Below are positions 9,815 through 16,717 of a DNA stretch of 64,000 nucleotides, in pieces. The number at the start of each line of letters is the position of its first letter. The stretch's first letter is position 1. The stretch comes from Lachnospiraceae bacterium (GTDB lineage: Bacteria; Bacillota; Clostridia; Lachnospirales; Lachnospiraceae). The notes below the pieces were generated by a model that searched no databases, was not told the DNA's origin, and saw only the letters and a program-made list of their open reading frames with translations. Where the stretch lies: contig CAJTDL010000013.1 in the NCBI GenBank assembly GCA_910575035.1, positions 1 to 64,000 of the forward strand, given 5' to 3'. Position numbers and translations under genes: made by a program.

Positions 9815-9919
9815 ATGGATGATATGAAATGGCATAAATACAGTTCTATCATTATGTTCGTCAGCGCTTTAGTCTGTATTTACTCCGGGCATAGGATTGT
9901 CAAAAAGAAAAAAGCATAA
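9815..9919 (+). CDS. Small membrane peptide (34 aa), unknown
   Basis: Frame starting MDDMKWHKYSSIIMFVSALV with one hydrophobic segment (about residues 11-25) and a Lys-rich end (VKKKKA), the layout of a single-pass peptide. A good ribosome site AAGAGGTGG precedes the ATG at 9815, and a sigma-A-like promoter lies about 155 bases upstream. It is one of the few + strand genes of the element. No relatives are recognised; it might be a toxin-like or regulatory peptide, but nothing here proves that it is translated. Confidence 0.4.
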   Translation: MDDMKWHKYSSIIMFVSALVCIYSGHRIVKKKKA

Positions 9920-10034
9920 AAAACAGGAAGCGCCAGGCAGCTATAAAACGCCTGTCCGCTTCCTTTCTGTTTCCGCACTGGAAAATCATATCCGCAGGCA
10001 TAATCCCATCCGAAAACAAAACAGGCCAGACAGA

Positions 10035-10496
10035 TCAGTCACCGTCTCCTTCCTGCGGTCCTGCCTTCTGCTTTCCCCATCTTTCCAGGATCTCATACGC
10101 CTTCTGCCTGTCCCCATCTTCATCCAACAAAATATCCAGCGCCCTCCTTATATCTTTCGCCATGACACGGCTGGCAAAGGAATCTTCATCATCATTGTAC
10201 CCCTGGCATTCGCCCTGTATGTTTTTCATCATGTCTGCAATCAATAGGAATCCTGCCTGTATGCCGATTTCCAGATATACACATGCGTTCTCACAGGCCA
10301 TGTCATTAGCGGTTGACAACAAATCAGATGCCCCGTTGGGATCATGCTCCAAAGCAATTTTCTCAAATTCATTATACGTTGCATCCAGACGTTCATTATA
10401 ATCCCGTTCATCAGGCTCCGGCGGCAGGCCGTAGATCAAATAATCCGCCAGCCCCCTCACTGTAGCTTTTTCAAATATTTTTGCTGCAATCTTCAT
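10035..10496 (-). CDS. Hypothetical acidic helical protein
   Basis: Predicted 153-residue, acidic, mostly helical protein without signal peptide or membrane segment. The start at ATG 10496 is chosen over the TTG at 10502 because AGGAAAGGAAGG sits six bases upstream of the ATG. It faces the first HTH gene across about 120 bases of shared regulatory DNA. I recognise no family with certainty; small acidic proteins are frequent beside HTH genes in ICE cargo. Function unknown. Confidence 0.6.
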   Translation of the reverse strand: MKIAAKIFEKATVRGLADYLIYGLPPEPDERDYNERLDATYNEFEKIALEHDPNGASDLLSTANDMACENACVYLEIGIQAGFLLIADMMKNIQGECQGYNDDEDSFASRVMAKDIRRALDILLDEDGDRQKAYEILERWGKQKAGPQEGDGD

Positions 10497-10539
10497 AAGC
10501 AACCTTCCTTTCCTGTATGCTCGGTTTTCCGTACATATA

Positions 10540-10600
10540 CAATTATACTCGGATATTCGTACATTTTCAATATCCGACCATAATATTACACTGATAGAAA
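10540..10600 (+). promoter_or_regulatory. Probable operator upstream of HTH copy 1
   Basis: A perfect 7-bp inverted repeat GGATATT/AATATCC flanks an 11-base spacer (about 10551-10575), followed by CCGACCATA. The 14-mer AATATCCGACCATA recurs before the second HTH gene near 10861. The conserved position before both paralogues suggests a shared protein-binding site. Confidence 0.4.
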
Positions 10601-10618
10601 ATGACAGGAGTAAAGGAA

Positions 10619-10834
10619 ATGATCAGCTACGAGCCGCTTTTTAAGACGATGAAAGAGAAAAACACCACATCCTACGCACTGTTCAAGCAGGGATTCCCCA
10701 AAGCCACCTATTATTCCATCCGCCAGGGGAACAGCGTCAGCACAAACACAATCGACCATTTATGCCGGCTGCTGGAATGCCCCGTTTCAGATGTGATGGA
10801 ATATATTGAAGATGAAAATGAACCTTCCTCTTAG
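10619..10834 (+). CDS. Small Cro/CI-type HTH protein, copy 1 (71 aa)
   Basis: Almost the whole protein is one helix-turn-helix domain: MISYEPLFKTMKEK, then GFPKATYYSIRQG as the probable recognition region and NTIDHLCRLLECPVSDVMEYI, the usual end of small XRE domains. The ATG at 10619 is preferred because AGGAG lies eight bases upstream; a start at 10601 lacks a ribosome site. It is followed by a paralogue (10904) with the same start and end. It probably binds the short inverted repeats upstream of both genes. Whether it represses or activates cannot be told. Confidence 0.7.
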   Translation: MISYEPLFKTMKEKNTTSYALFKQGFPKATYYSIRQGNSVSTNTIDHLCRLLECPVSDVMEYIEDENEPSS

Positions 10835-10875
10835 GTATGTGTGGATTTTCGCACATACCTAATATCCGACCATAC
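10833..10875 (+). promoter_or_regulatory. Hairpin and shared motif between the two HTH genes
   Basis: A perfect 9-bp stem AGGTATGTG/CACATACCT with a 10-base loop begins at the stop codon of copy 1, followed by the same AATATCCGACCATA box as seen upstream of copy 1. No T-run follows, so an operator is more likely than a terminator. A possible -10 TATGAT lies at 10879-10884. Confidence 0.4.
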
Positions 10876-10903
10876 TGGTATGATAGCAGCAAGAGGTGTG
10901 TGC

Positions 10904-11128
10904 ATGATTAGTTATGAGCCATTATTCCAGACCATGAAAGAAAAACAGATCAGCTCCTACGGATTAGAAAAACGTGGCTTCCCACGTTCCACTTATTATG
11001 CAATCAAACATGGGAAGGGCATCACTACAAATTCCATTAACCAGCTCTGCTCCATCCTCCGCTGCAGCGTATCCGATGTGGTGGAATATATTGAAGACAG
11101 CCAGGAACCTTCCACTGAAAAGAAGTAA
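10904..11128 (+). CDS. Small Cro/CI-type HTH protein, copy 2 (74 aa)
   Basis: Paralogue of the preceding gene, sharing MISYEPLF, TMKEK, GFP-x-x-TYY, TN-x-I and VSDV-x-EYIED in register but differing in the likely recognition segment (RSTYYAIKHG against KATYYSIRQG). The ATG at 10904 has AGAGGTG upstream; the upstream in-frame ATG at 10841 would place the inter-gene operator inside the coding sequence and is rejected. Tandem duplication followed by divergence would give two regulators with related but not identical operators. Confidence 0.7.
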   Translation: MISYEPLFQTMKEKQISSYGLEKRGFPRSTYYAIKHGKGITTNSINQLCSILRCSVSDVVEYIEDSQEPSTEKK

Positions 11129-11197
11129 CGAAAAACAATCTATGCTTCCTGTTCCCACTTTGCGGCGCGATGCCGCAAAGTGAAAGCAGCCGTCTAT

Positions 11198-11653
11198 TTA
11201 AAAATATCCCCCCTGTATGCCCTGTCCCTGCAGGATGCGCCCTAATTCCTTTAAAATCCGTTTCCGGCGGTTCTGTATGGTCTTTCTGCTGCAGCTGCAC
11301 ATCTTCGCTGCATCTGTCACAGTAACCTCTTTAAAATATAACAGTTCAATCAATTCTGCGTCCGGCTCCGGCAGTTTCCCTAACGCTTCCCTTACTTTGT
11401 CCCTGCAGATATTCCGCAAAGCTGTTTCTTCCAGCCCGTCACGGACACAGAACGGCATCCCCCGGCAGTCCCCCTTTTCCTCCATCTCATCCAGGCTGTA
11501 AACGCCATGTTTCCGGTTTTTCTCTTTCTGGTAACGCTCCCGCCTCCGGGACTGATACCATTCCAGATAGACCTCCCGGCCCACCTCAACCAGCGTCCCG
11601 TCCTCCATCCGCAGCACATAACTATCCCGTTCCCTTGGTTTCCGCCCCCTCAT
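11198..11653 (-). CDS. Sigma-70-like region 4 regulator (151 aa)
   Basis: C-terminal half resembles sigma factor region 4: a helical linker (ETALRNICRDKVREALGKLPEPDAELIELLYF) and an HTH (VTVTDAAKMCSCSRKTIQNRRKRILKEL, residues about 110-137). Region 2, needed for -10 recognition and core binding, is missing, so it is not a complete sigma factor. The basic N-terminus (MRGRKPRERDSY) is typical of this ICE family. It overlaps the upstream regulator by four bases (ATGA), so both are probably made together. Such proteins are thought to control transfer genes; the target is unknown. Confidence 0.75.
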   Translation of the reverse strand: MRGRKPRERDSYVLRMEDGTLVEVGREVYLEWYQSRRRERYQKEKNRKHGVYSLDEMEEKGDCRGMPFCVRDGLEETALRNICRDKVREALGKLPEPDAELIELLYFKEVTVTDAAKMCSCSRKTIQNRRKRILKELGRILQGQGIQGGYF

Positions 11654-12306
11654 TGCGCCGCCCCGCTTCCTGCCATGCCATAATTAAGTCCATGACTGCA
11701 TAACGGATACTTTTTTCGGATTTTACTGACCGCATGGATGAGGGAATCCCTCACTGCATGGCGGCTGATCCCTAATTCTTCCGCAATCTGCCCCTGTGTT
11801 TTTTCCTGCAGATAATACCCGCAGACCACTGTTTTCTGCTTTTCCGTAAGCATCTGCATGATTTCTTCCACAGTTTCCTGCCTTGCCAGCTGCTCTATGG
11901 CAGGTTCCGACAGATCCGCCATCGCTGCCCAATCCTCAGATACAGCGTTATAAGAAACATTCCGGCTCCGCTCCCTTTCCTCACAGTTCCGGCCCAGCCT
12001 GTCCTCCCCTTCCAGCACAAGCCGCAGATGCCATTTCTCCCTGTCAAAAAACTGTTCCGGCAAATGTACGGTATTCCCGTCCGATATGTAAAAATAATCC
12101 CCGCATGAATGTAAAGGGAATACCGTAGAATATTTTCCCGTCCGGTAAAGCACAAAGCCATCCTGATACACAGATATTTCTGTCTCCCCTCCAAACCTCT
12201 CCTTTGCGATTACCACCCCGGATTCCCGGAGCTGTCTTGCGGTTGGAAGTTTCCCCTGGTTCTCCGGTATAGCCGTAATCCGTTTCAATTCCTGCAATGT
12301 CAGCAT
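11650..12306 (-). CDS. Sigma-70-like region 4 regulator (218 aa)
   Basis: N-terminal part (residues 1-100) is an unassigned domain with beta-rich stretches (ETEISVYQDGFVLYRTGKYSTVF). The C-terminal part is a region-4 HTH (EEIMQMLTEKQKTVVCGYYLQEKTQGQIAEELGISRHAVRDSLIHAVSKIRK). No region 2 is present. It is a standard partner of the 151-residue regulator in Tn1549-like elements, translationally coupled to it by the ATGA overlap. It probably acts as a regulator of ICE genes rather than as a true sigma factor. Confidence 0.75.
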   Translation of the reverse strand: MLTLQELKRITAIPENQGKLPTARQLRESGVVIAKERFGGETEISVYQDGFVLYRTGKYSTVFPLHSCGDYFYISDGNTVHLPEQFFDREKWHLRLVLEGEDRLGRNCEERERSRNVSYNAVSEDWAAMADLSEPAIEQLARQETVEEIMQMLTEKQKTVVCGYYLQEKTQGQIAEELGISRHAVRDSLIHAVSKIRKKYPLCSHGLNYGMAGSGAAQ

Positions 12307-12384
12307 TTATGACCGCCTTTCTGCCCGAAGGCTGCGGGCGGCCCGGAAAGCTGGCATCACAGGAATCGTCCAATACAGCAAAAA

Positions 12385-12451
12385 GGCAGTAAAAAATGGC
12401 TCCCGGCTCGCCCGTTTTTTTTAACGGGAGCCTGAAACTCCTTTTACTGCC
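12385..12451. terminator. Long nested hairpin in the leader of the sigma-like operon
   Basis: Outer arms GGCAGTAAAA (12385-12394) and TTTTACTGCC (12442-12451) enclose inner arms GGCTCCCG (12398-12405) and CGGGAGCC (12425-12432), with a run of eight T in the loop. It lies 80-145 bases before the 218-residue regulator gene. It may be a terminator, an attenuator or a protein-bound RNA structure. The symmetry is seen; the role is inferred. Confidence 0.45.
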
Positions 12452-12600
12452 CCTGCCAGTCCATATCTTTATCCCTGCACTTTCCTGATAACCCTGGCCT
12501 TTTTAGCTGCTTAACTTCTATCCCCCTTCCATCACTGTTTTCTCCTGTGGCTGCTTTCCTTTGATGTTTCCAGTGTAACAGCCTTGCCTTTCTTTTACCC

Positions 12601-12650
12601 CAACATATATGTGGAGGTTCCCGGAAAGGGCAACATATTTGTGGAACTTC
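12601..12650. repeat. Two 20-bp direct repeats, 30-bp period
   Basis: CAACATATATGTGGAGGTTC (12601-12620) and CAACATATTTGTGGAACTTC (12631-12650) match at 16 of 20 positions. The first holds the palindrome ACATATATGT. They lie between the XRE gene stop and the sigma-like operon, where a regulator of that operon would bind. Confidence 0.5.
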
Positions 12651-12670
12651 AAGAACTGTGGTAAATCACA

Positions 12671-13024
12671 TTACCTGCATTGCCGCAGCCCATCGACCAA
12701 CGCCTCCATCGTCTGTAAAACCACCGTCTGCTCATTCTGTTTTAGATGCCGGATGCGGCAGAACATCTTCCGGCACTGCCCATCCTCCTTCGTCTGGCCG
12801 CTTACGCCGAGAAGCTCGTTCGCATCCACGCCGAGTATCTGCACCATTTTTATAAATATCTCTATGGACATCGCAGACTGCCCGCCCTCAATGCGGCTGA
12901 CGGTGTTGGCACTGATCCCTGCCTGTTCCGCAACCTTCTCCTGTGACATGCTGATCTCATTCCTCCGGTCACGGATACGGTTGCCCAATTCAATCAAGTC
13001 CTGCGACCCTGCACGATTGCCCAA
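12671..13024 (-). CDS. XRE-family transcriptional repressor of the ICE
   Basis: A 117-residue protein with a classical Cro/CI helix-turn-helix at about residues 10-65 (LGNRIRDRRNEISMSQEKVAEQAGISANTVSRIEGGQ) followed by a helical tail with three Cys. The start is TTG at 13024, supported by GGAGGAGG six to nine bases upstream. Two copies of a GTGTCGTAAAG half-site, one of them a perfect 23-bp palindrome, lie within 130 bases upstream and are the likely autoregulatory operators. It probably keeps element functions silent until induction. Confidence 0.8.
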   Translation of the reverse strand: MGNRAGSQDLIELGNRIRDRRNEISMSQEKVAEQAGISANTVSRIEGGQSAMSIEIFIKMVQILGVDANELLGVSGQTKEDGQCRKMFCRIRHLKQNEQTVVLQTMEALVDGLRQCR

Positions 13025-13061
13025 TATGCACCTCCTCCCTGGTCTGAATCTTCTCCCGGAA

Positions 13062-13154
13062 CTTGCGTCATCGTGTCGTAAAGTGTGCAGCCCGCTTTAC
13101 ATCCGCCATTCCGTCAAGCCCTGTCCCCTGGCTTTACGACACCGTGTCGTAAAG
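13062..13154. promoter_or_regulatory. Operator pair for the XRE repressor
   Basis: The site at 13132-13154 is a perfect palindrome with 11-bp arms CTTTACGACAC and GTGTCGTAAAG around one central base. A second copy of GTGTCGTAAAG at 13073-13083 is paired with a degenerate left arm. Centres are about 70 bp apart, compatible with DNA looping or cooperative binding. Their place directly before the XRE gene suggests autoregulation. Confidence 0.65.
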
Positions 13155-13264
13155 TTGGACAACAAAAAAACAGCCATGTATCAAGCTGTTTTTACGGATT
13201 GCTATTCAATTTATGCCTGTATTGCCTGTCCTTTCTGTTTCTTTCTATTTCTTTCACACGCCAA

Positions 13265-13621
13265 TCATGCCCTGCAAGGCTTCCCGGCCAATTTTTTTAC
13301 TGTCCATCTGGCCACTGCCACAGCCGCCTTCACCAGATATACTGCAGCCGCCAGCAATCTCCAGACAAGAACGACTCCTCCAATCACGCCGCCCACAAGG
13401 ACATTGATAAACAGGATGCCCACCGTGCCGCCAATGTCATAGCCTTTCGGGATAATCCAGAAAAACATCCTGTGTATGCCAAATGGAATGCCCATGAACC
13501 ACCATAGGTTCAAATAATTGCACTCCCCATTCTCCATGCACAGCGGACGGAACAATGCTGCCAAAAACAATGCTGATATAACCGGGATTATCACTTTCTT
13601 TACAAATTCACTTATTTTCAT
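13265..13621 (-). CDS. ICE membrane protein (possibly DUF6050), unknown function
   Basis: A 118-residue protein with hydrophobic segments near residues 10-27, 40-58 and 68-98, hence about three membrane passes, and a basic end (ARWTVKKLAGK). The start at ATG 13621 is set by GGAGGAAGGT directly upstream; an in-frame TTG four codons earlier lies in the ribosome site. It sits downstream of the replication initiator, a usual place for this protein in Tn1549-like elements. I believe it belongs to a DUF of the 6050 type but cannot confirm this. No role is known. Confidence 0.7.
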   Translation of the reverse strand: MKISEFVKKVIIPVISALFLAALFRPLCMENGECNYLNLWWFMGIPFGIHRMFFWIIPKGYDIGGTVGILFINVLVGGVIGGVVLVWRLLAAAVYLVKAAVAVARWTVKKLAGKPCRA

Positions 13622-13704
13622 ACCTTCCTCCAATCTGTATCTGCATCCAGTATATCACGTCTGATAAGCCGAAACAATTTTATTACCAACATTCACTATA
13701 TTTC

Positions 13705-14853
13705 TCACCCACTCCCATACAGATCGTGGTTTACCTCCGCCGTATAATAATTACTTATGGTGAGCGGGGCATTATACAGCGTTGTCAGAAGATAAGCCTT
13801 GATATTACCCACCTTCGTTGTATTTGCGCCCAGGCAGGTTAAAATATACTCAATATGCCCATGCTCCAGCTTCATAAACCGGTTCTTGACAACCGCCACC
13901 GGCTTTTCCACCCCTGCAATCCGCACTGTGCCATTGTCCGGCAGCATCATCACTTCCACCATCAGCTCTACCAGTTCATCCACGTCCTCCCTCCGGTGAT
14001 AGCGTCCGTCCTGAAAACACTCATAAGATATGTGTTCCCGGATGATGTCACGGTATGCATCCATCTCTTCCATCACATCTGGCGCTGTACCAGAGATAGA
14101 TAGATTTGACCGGATAGGATTGGGATAGATAACAGACACACCTGGTTCCGTATCGTTAAGATCCGTCTTTCTATATTCTGTATTACTAAATTCAGTATCA
14201 CTTAAATCAGTATTGTTAATATCAGTATTATTAGAGTATGATTTTGGAACTTCAAGAAGTCTATTTTCCATACTTCTTGAAGTATGATTTTCGCATTTCT
14301 TGAAGTTTGATTCTGGAACTTCAAGAAGTCTATTTTTCATACTTCCAGAAGTTTGATTTTCATACTCCTTGAAGTATGATTTTGGAACTTCTGGAAGTTC
14401 GTTTTCCATACTTCTTGAAGTATGATTTTCATACTTCTGTGTATTTCCGGCGTTTTCTGGCTCTTTTTCTTCCTGCTCCGGGCTTTCCTTTATGATGAAA
14501 TTCTTGACATAGATTACGTTTGGTTTCCCTAAACCCAAACGCTTTTTCTCTATCAACCCGATTCCTTTTTCCGAATCAAGTTCTGCCAGGTTCTTGATCG
14601 CTTTTTGTCGGCTGCAGTTCAACAGTTCCATCACATCTTCCACGGTAAAAATAATATATACCCTATCCTCTTCGTCAAACCACCGATTCTTTATGCTAAG
14701 GCTCATACGGTCTAATAAAAGACCGTATAAAACCTTCGCTTCACAGGAAAGAGCCTTGAAACATTCTGCAGTGAACAGCACTTTCGGAATCCGGTAAAAC
14801 GTGTACTGCTCCGCTTCCATGCCCCGGTAATAATCAAACTGTAGTTCCTGCAT
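13705..14853 (-). CDS. repA: RepA_N/DUF6017 replication initiator
   Basis: Initiator for autonomous replication of the excised element. Residues 1-120 form the RepA_N winged-helix domain (YYRGMEAEQYTFYRIPKVLF; LSCEAKVLYGLLLDRMSLS; VEDVMELLNCSRQKAIKNL). Residues about 137-202 are encoded by a 23-bp iteron array and about 206-231 by 15-bp repeats. Residues 265-382 are a DUF6017 C-terminal domain (YRDIIREHISYEC...NIKAYLLTTLYNAPLTI). The ATG at 14853 overlaps parB by 20 bases. In plasmids with RepA_N initiators the origin lies inside the initiator coding sequence, which fits the array here. parA-parB-repA thus form one replication and partition module. Confidence 0.9.
   Translation of the reverse strand: MQELQFDYYRGMEAEQYTFYRIPKVLFTAECFKALSCEAKVLYGLLLDRMSLSIKNRWFDEEDRVYIIFTVEDVMELLNCSRQKAIKNLAELDSEKGIGLIEKKRLGLGKPNVIYVKNFIIKESPEQEEKEPENAGNTQKYENHTSRSMENELPEVPKSYFKEYENQTSGSMKNRLLEVPESNFKKCENHTSRSMENRLLEVPKSYSNNTDINNTDLSDTEFSNTEYRKTDLNDTEPGVSVIYPNPIRSNLSISGTAPDVMEEMDAYRDIIREHISYECFQDGRYHRREDVDELVELMVEVMMLPDNGTVRIAGVEKPVAVVKNRFMKLEHGHIEYILTCLGANTTKVGNIKAYLLTTLYNAPLTISNYYTAEVNHDLYGSG
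14162..14236. repeat. 15-bp tandem repeats inside repA
   Basis: About five units with the pattern TCAGTATTACTTAAA (for example 14192-14206, 14207-14221, 14222-14236). The period is a multiple of three and yields the pentapeptide series NTDIN-NTDLS-DTEFS-NTEYR-KTDLN. The block is AT-rich and abuts the 23-bp iterons, which would suit an unwinding element, though a flexible linker would look the same. Confidence 0.7.
14226..14444. repeat. 23-bp iteron array inside repA, candidate replication origin
   Basis: Nine units start at 14249, 14272, 14295, 14318, 14341, 14364, 14387, 14410 and 14433, exactly 23 bases apart, plus a half unit at 14226. Each carries ACTTC-NN-GAAGT (for example ACTTCTTGAAGT) followed by an 11-base AT-rich spacer such as ATGATTTTCAT; the last is degenerate. 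Because 23 is not a multiple of three, successive units are read in different frames, so the conserved thing is DNA, not peptide. This is the layout of Rep-binding iterons. Confidence 0.85.
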
Positions 14854-15733
14854 CCGTCGTCCCTCCCTCCTTCTGCTTCCATTCTTCCAGAAGCGTATAG
14901 ATCACATCCTCAATCTGTTCTTTGGAATATTCCACAGGAAAATAATTGCGGATCTTCTTTGCGGAGATGGTCACATTCACACTTTCCTCCTTCCGCACTA
15001 AAACCGCATATACCTTCCCTTCCGTCAATTCCCCTGCCTCACTGCCTGCCTTTAACTGTTCTGCCTGCGCTTTCGATGGGAATATGCCGCTGTTGCCGAT
15101 GGCATCCACAACCCATGCCTGTTCCTCTGTCTTCAGATACGACAGCTTTTCACCCACCACCATCGGGATTTTATTTTCATCCACATAACCCAGCAATTCT
15201 TCTGCCAGTTCAGACAGTCGGATATACCGCTGTACCGTCCTCCCACTGTCCCCGGCAGCCTCCCCGATGGCATCTGCTGTATATTTCTCCCCTTTGCTGC
15301 CCTGGTGCTTCATTGCCTCGTATTTCATCCGGTACGCCTTTGCCTTCTCGCTCGGCAGAATATCTTCTCTTTGGATATTCGTATCGACCATCAGGACTAC
15401 CGCTGTATCATCATCCATTTCCCGGATAATCACAGGCATTTCCGTAAGCCCGGCAAGCTCACAGGCCCGCCACCGCCTATGCCCGGCAATCACTTCGTAA
15501 CCGCCTGCGGGATGCAAGCGCACAATCCCCGGCATCAGCACACCGTATCTCTTAACGCTTTCCACCGTTTCCTGCATCTTTTCATCATCCAACACACGGA
15601 ACGGATGGTCTTTGAATGTATGTAACTGGCTAAGGGGAACAGATGTCACCGTTTCCCCTGCCGCCGCTTCGCCTGTGCCGAACAGATCATCAAAGGATGT
15701 CAGCTTTACTTTCCCTGCACTCTTACTCTTCAT
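14834..15733 (-). CDS. parB: ParB/Spo0J-family partition protein
   Basis: Centromere-binding CTPase of the ICE partition system, about 299 residues. The ParB N-terminal domain (residues about 35-125) contains GGYEVIAGHRRWRACELAG, the arginine-rich box, followed by NIQREDILPSEKAKAY. A helix-turn-helix follows near residues 145-175 (TADAIGEAAGDSGRTVQRYIRLSEL). The ATG at 15733 is preferred over an upstream TTG because GAGGTG lies nine bases before it. It overlaps parA by about 11 bases and repA by 20 bases, so parA-parB-repA is one transcript. The binding site is unproven; a motif cluster at 17351-17435 is a candidate. Confidence 0.9.
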   Translation of the reverse strand: MKSKSAGKVKLTSFDDLFGTGEAAAGETVTSVPLSQLHTFKDHPFRVLDDEKMQETVESVKRYGVLMPGIVRLHPAGGYEVIAGHRRWRACELAGLTEMPVIIREMDDDTAVVLMVDTNIQREDILPSEKAKAYRMKYEAMKHQGSKGEKYTADAIGEAAGDSGRTVQRYIRLSELAEELLGYVDENKIPMVVGEKLSYLKTEEQAWVVDAIGNSGIFPSKAQAEQLKAGSEAGELTEGKVYAVLVRKEESVNVTISAKKIRNYFPVEYSKEQIEDVIYTLLEEWKQKEGGTTDAGTTV

Positions 15734-16508
15734 CCGCAAGCACCTCCTGTGTCAGTGAGTGGTAGCCGCCTGCCACAATTCCCTTCGGGTCATGGAGATA
15801 GATGCTTTTCCCCTCTGCCGTGGTTTCCGCAGCTTTTACGGACAATGGGATGCAATTTTCAAAAATATGTACCCGATTCCCGTATACCTCCTGGATCTGT
15901 GCGGAAATGTCCTTTGCAAAGTTTGTTCTGCGGTCTACCTTTGTCAGCAGGATTCCCATAATGCCAAGTGTCGGGTTTAGCTTTCTGTGTACCCGCCCAA
16001 TCGTCTTTATAAGCTGCTGAAGCCCTTTGACCGGGAGATACGCCGCCTCCACCGGGATCAGTACGCTGTCCGCCGCTACAAGGGCGTTTATCGTGATCAT
16101 TCCAAGCGAGGGCATACAATCAATAATTGCAAAGTCATATTCCTCTTTTACGCTGTTCAGATACTGGCGAAGTATCGTTTCCCTGCTCATCACATTTACC
16201 AGAGCCGTTTCCAAGCCTGCCAGTTCAATATTTGCCGGAATAAAATCAATCCCCTCTGTATGATGGATGATCCCCTCGCCAGGCTCAACATCTTCATCAT
16301 TGATGACTTTCTCCATGATATTCACCAATGTCACATCCAGCTCGTCCGGCTCCGCAATCCCCAGGCTCACCGCCATGCTGCCCTGCGCATCTGCCTCCAC
16401 CAGCAATACTTTCTTGCCTGCCCTTGCAAGCCCGATTCCTAAATTTACACACGTCGTTGTCTTGCCGACTCCGCCTTTCTGGTTTGCCACTGCGATCACT
16501 CTGCACAT
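15723..16508 (-). CDS. parA: ParA/Soj-family partition ATPase
   Basis: A 261-residue P-loop ATPase of the MinD/ParA class. The deviant Walker A KGGVGKTT is at residues 11-18, DADAQG-like VEADAQGSM near 40 and Walker B FAIIDCMPSLG near 125. It partners ParB to hold the element during its extrachromosomal phase. A strong ribosome site (CAGGAGGAAAG) precedes ATG 16508. The gene lies 26 bases after a DUF3970 gene, indicating an operon of DUF6075, DUF3970, parA, parB and repA. Confidence 0.92.
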   Translation of the reverse strand: MCRVIAVANQKGGVGKTTTCVNLGIGLARAGKKVLLVEADAQGSMAVSLGIAEPDELDVTLVNIMEKVINDEDVEPGEGIIHHTEGIDFIPANIELAGLETALVNVMSRETILRQYLNSVKEEYDFAIIDCMPSLGMITINALVAADSVLIPVEAAYLPVKGLQQLIKTIGRVHRKLNPTLGIMGILLTKVDRRTNFAKDISAQIQEVYGNRVHIFENCIPLSVKAAETTAEGKSIYLHDPKGIVAGGYHSLTQEVLADEE

Positions 16509-16534
16509 ATATACTTTCCTCCTGATTCTCCAAT

Positions 16535-16702
16535 CTATTTTTCTGTTCTTTCCAATTCCGCATACACACGGAAATATTTATTTGTCCCTTTGTTTGCAAA
16601 CGGTTCCGATACCGACTTCACATCCACATCCCCCTGCCGTTCCAGAAGCCGCCGGAACCAGTGCAGGTCTTTCTTTGTCCCCTGCATCCTGATTTTCAGC
16701 AT
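16535..16702 (-). CDS. DUF3970-family small protein (55 aa)
   Basis: Begins MLKIRMQGTKKDLHWFRRLL and contains PFANKGTNKYFRVYAELE, the pattern of the short DUF3970 family found in replication and partition modules of Firmicutes mobile elements. A strong GGGAGGG ribosome site lies five bases before ATG 16702. It sits between the DUF6075 gene and parA in the same direction. The alternating hydrophobic pattern suggests a small alpha/beta fold. Function unknown; its constant position suggests a part in copy control or partition. Confidence 0.75.
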   Translation of the reverse strand: MLKIRMQGTKKDLHWFRRLLERQGDVDVKSVSEPFANKGTNKYFRVYAELERTEK

Positions 16703-16717
16703 TTCAACCCTCCCAAC

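Noticed and set aside
14226-14444. The 23-bp repeat array as a CRISPR
   Set aside because: The period is constant and short, spacers are not unique, the array is inside an open reading frame and no cas genes are present.
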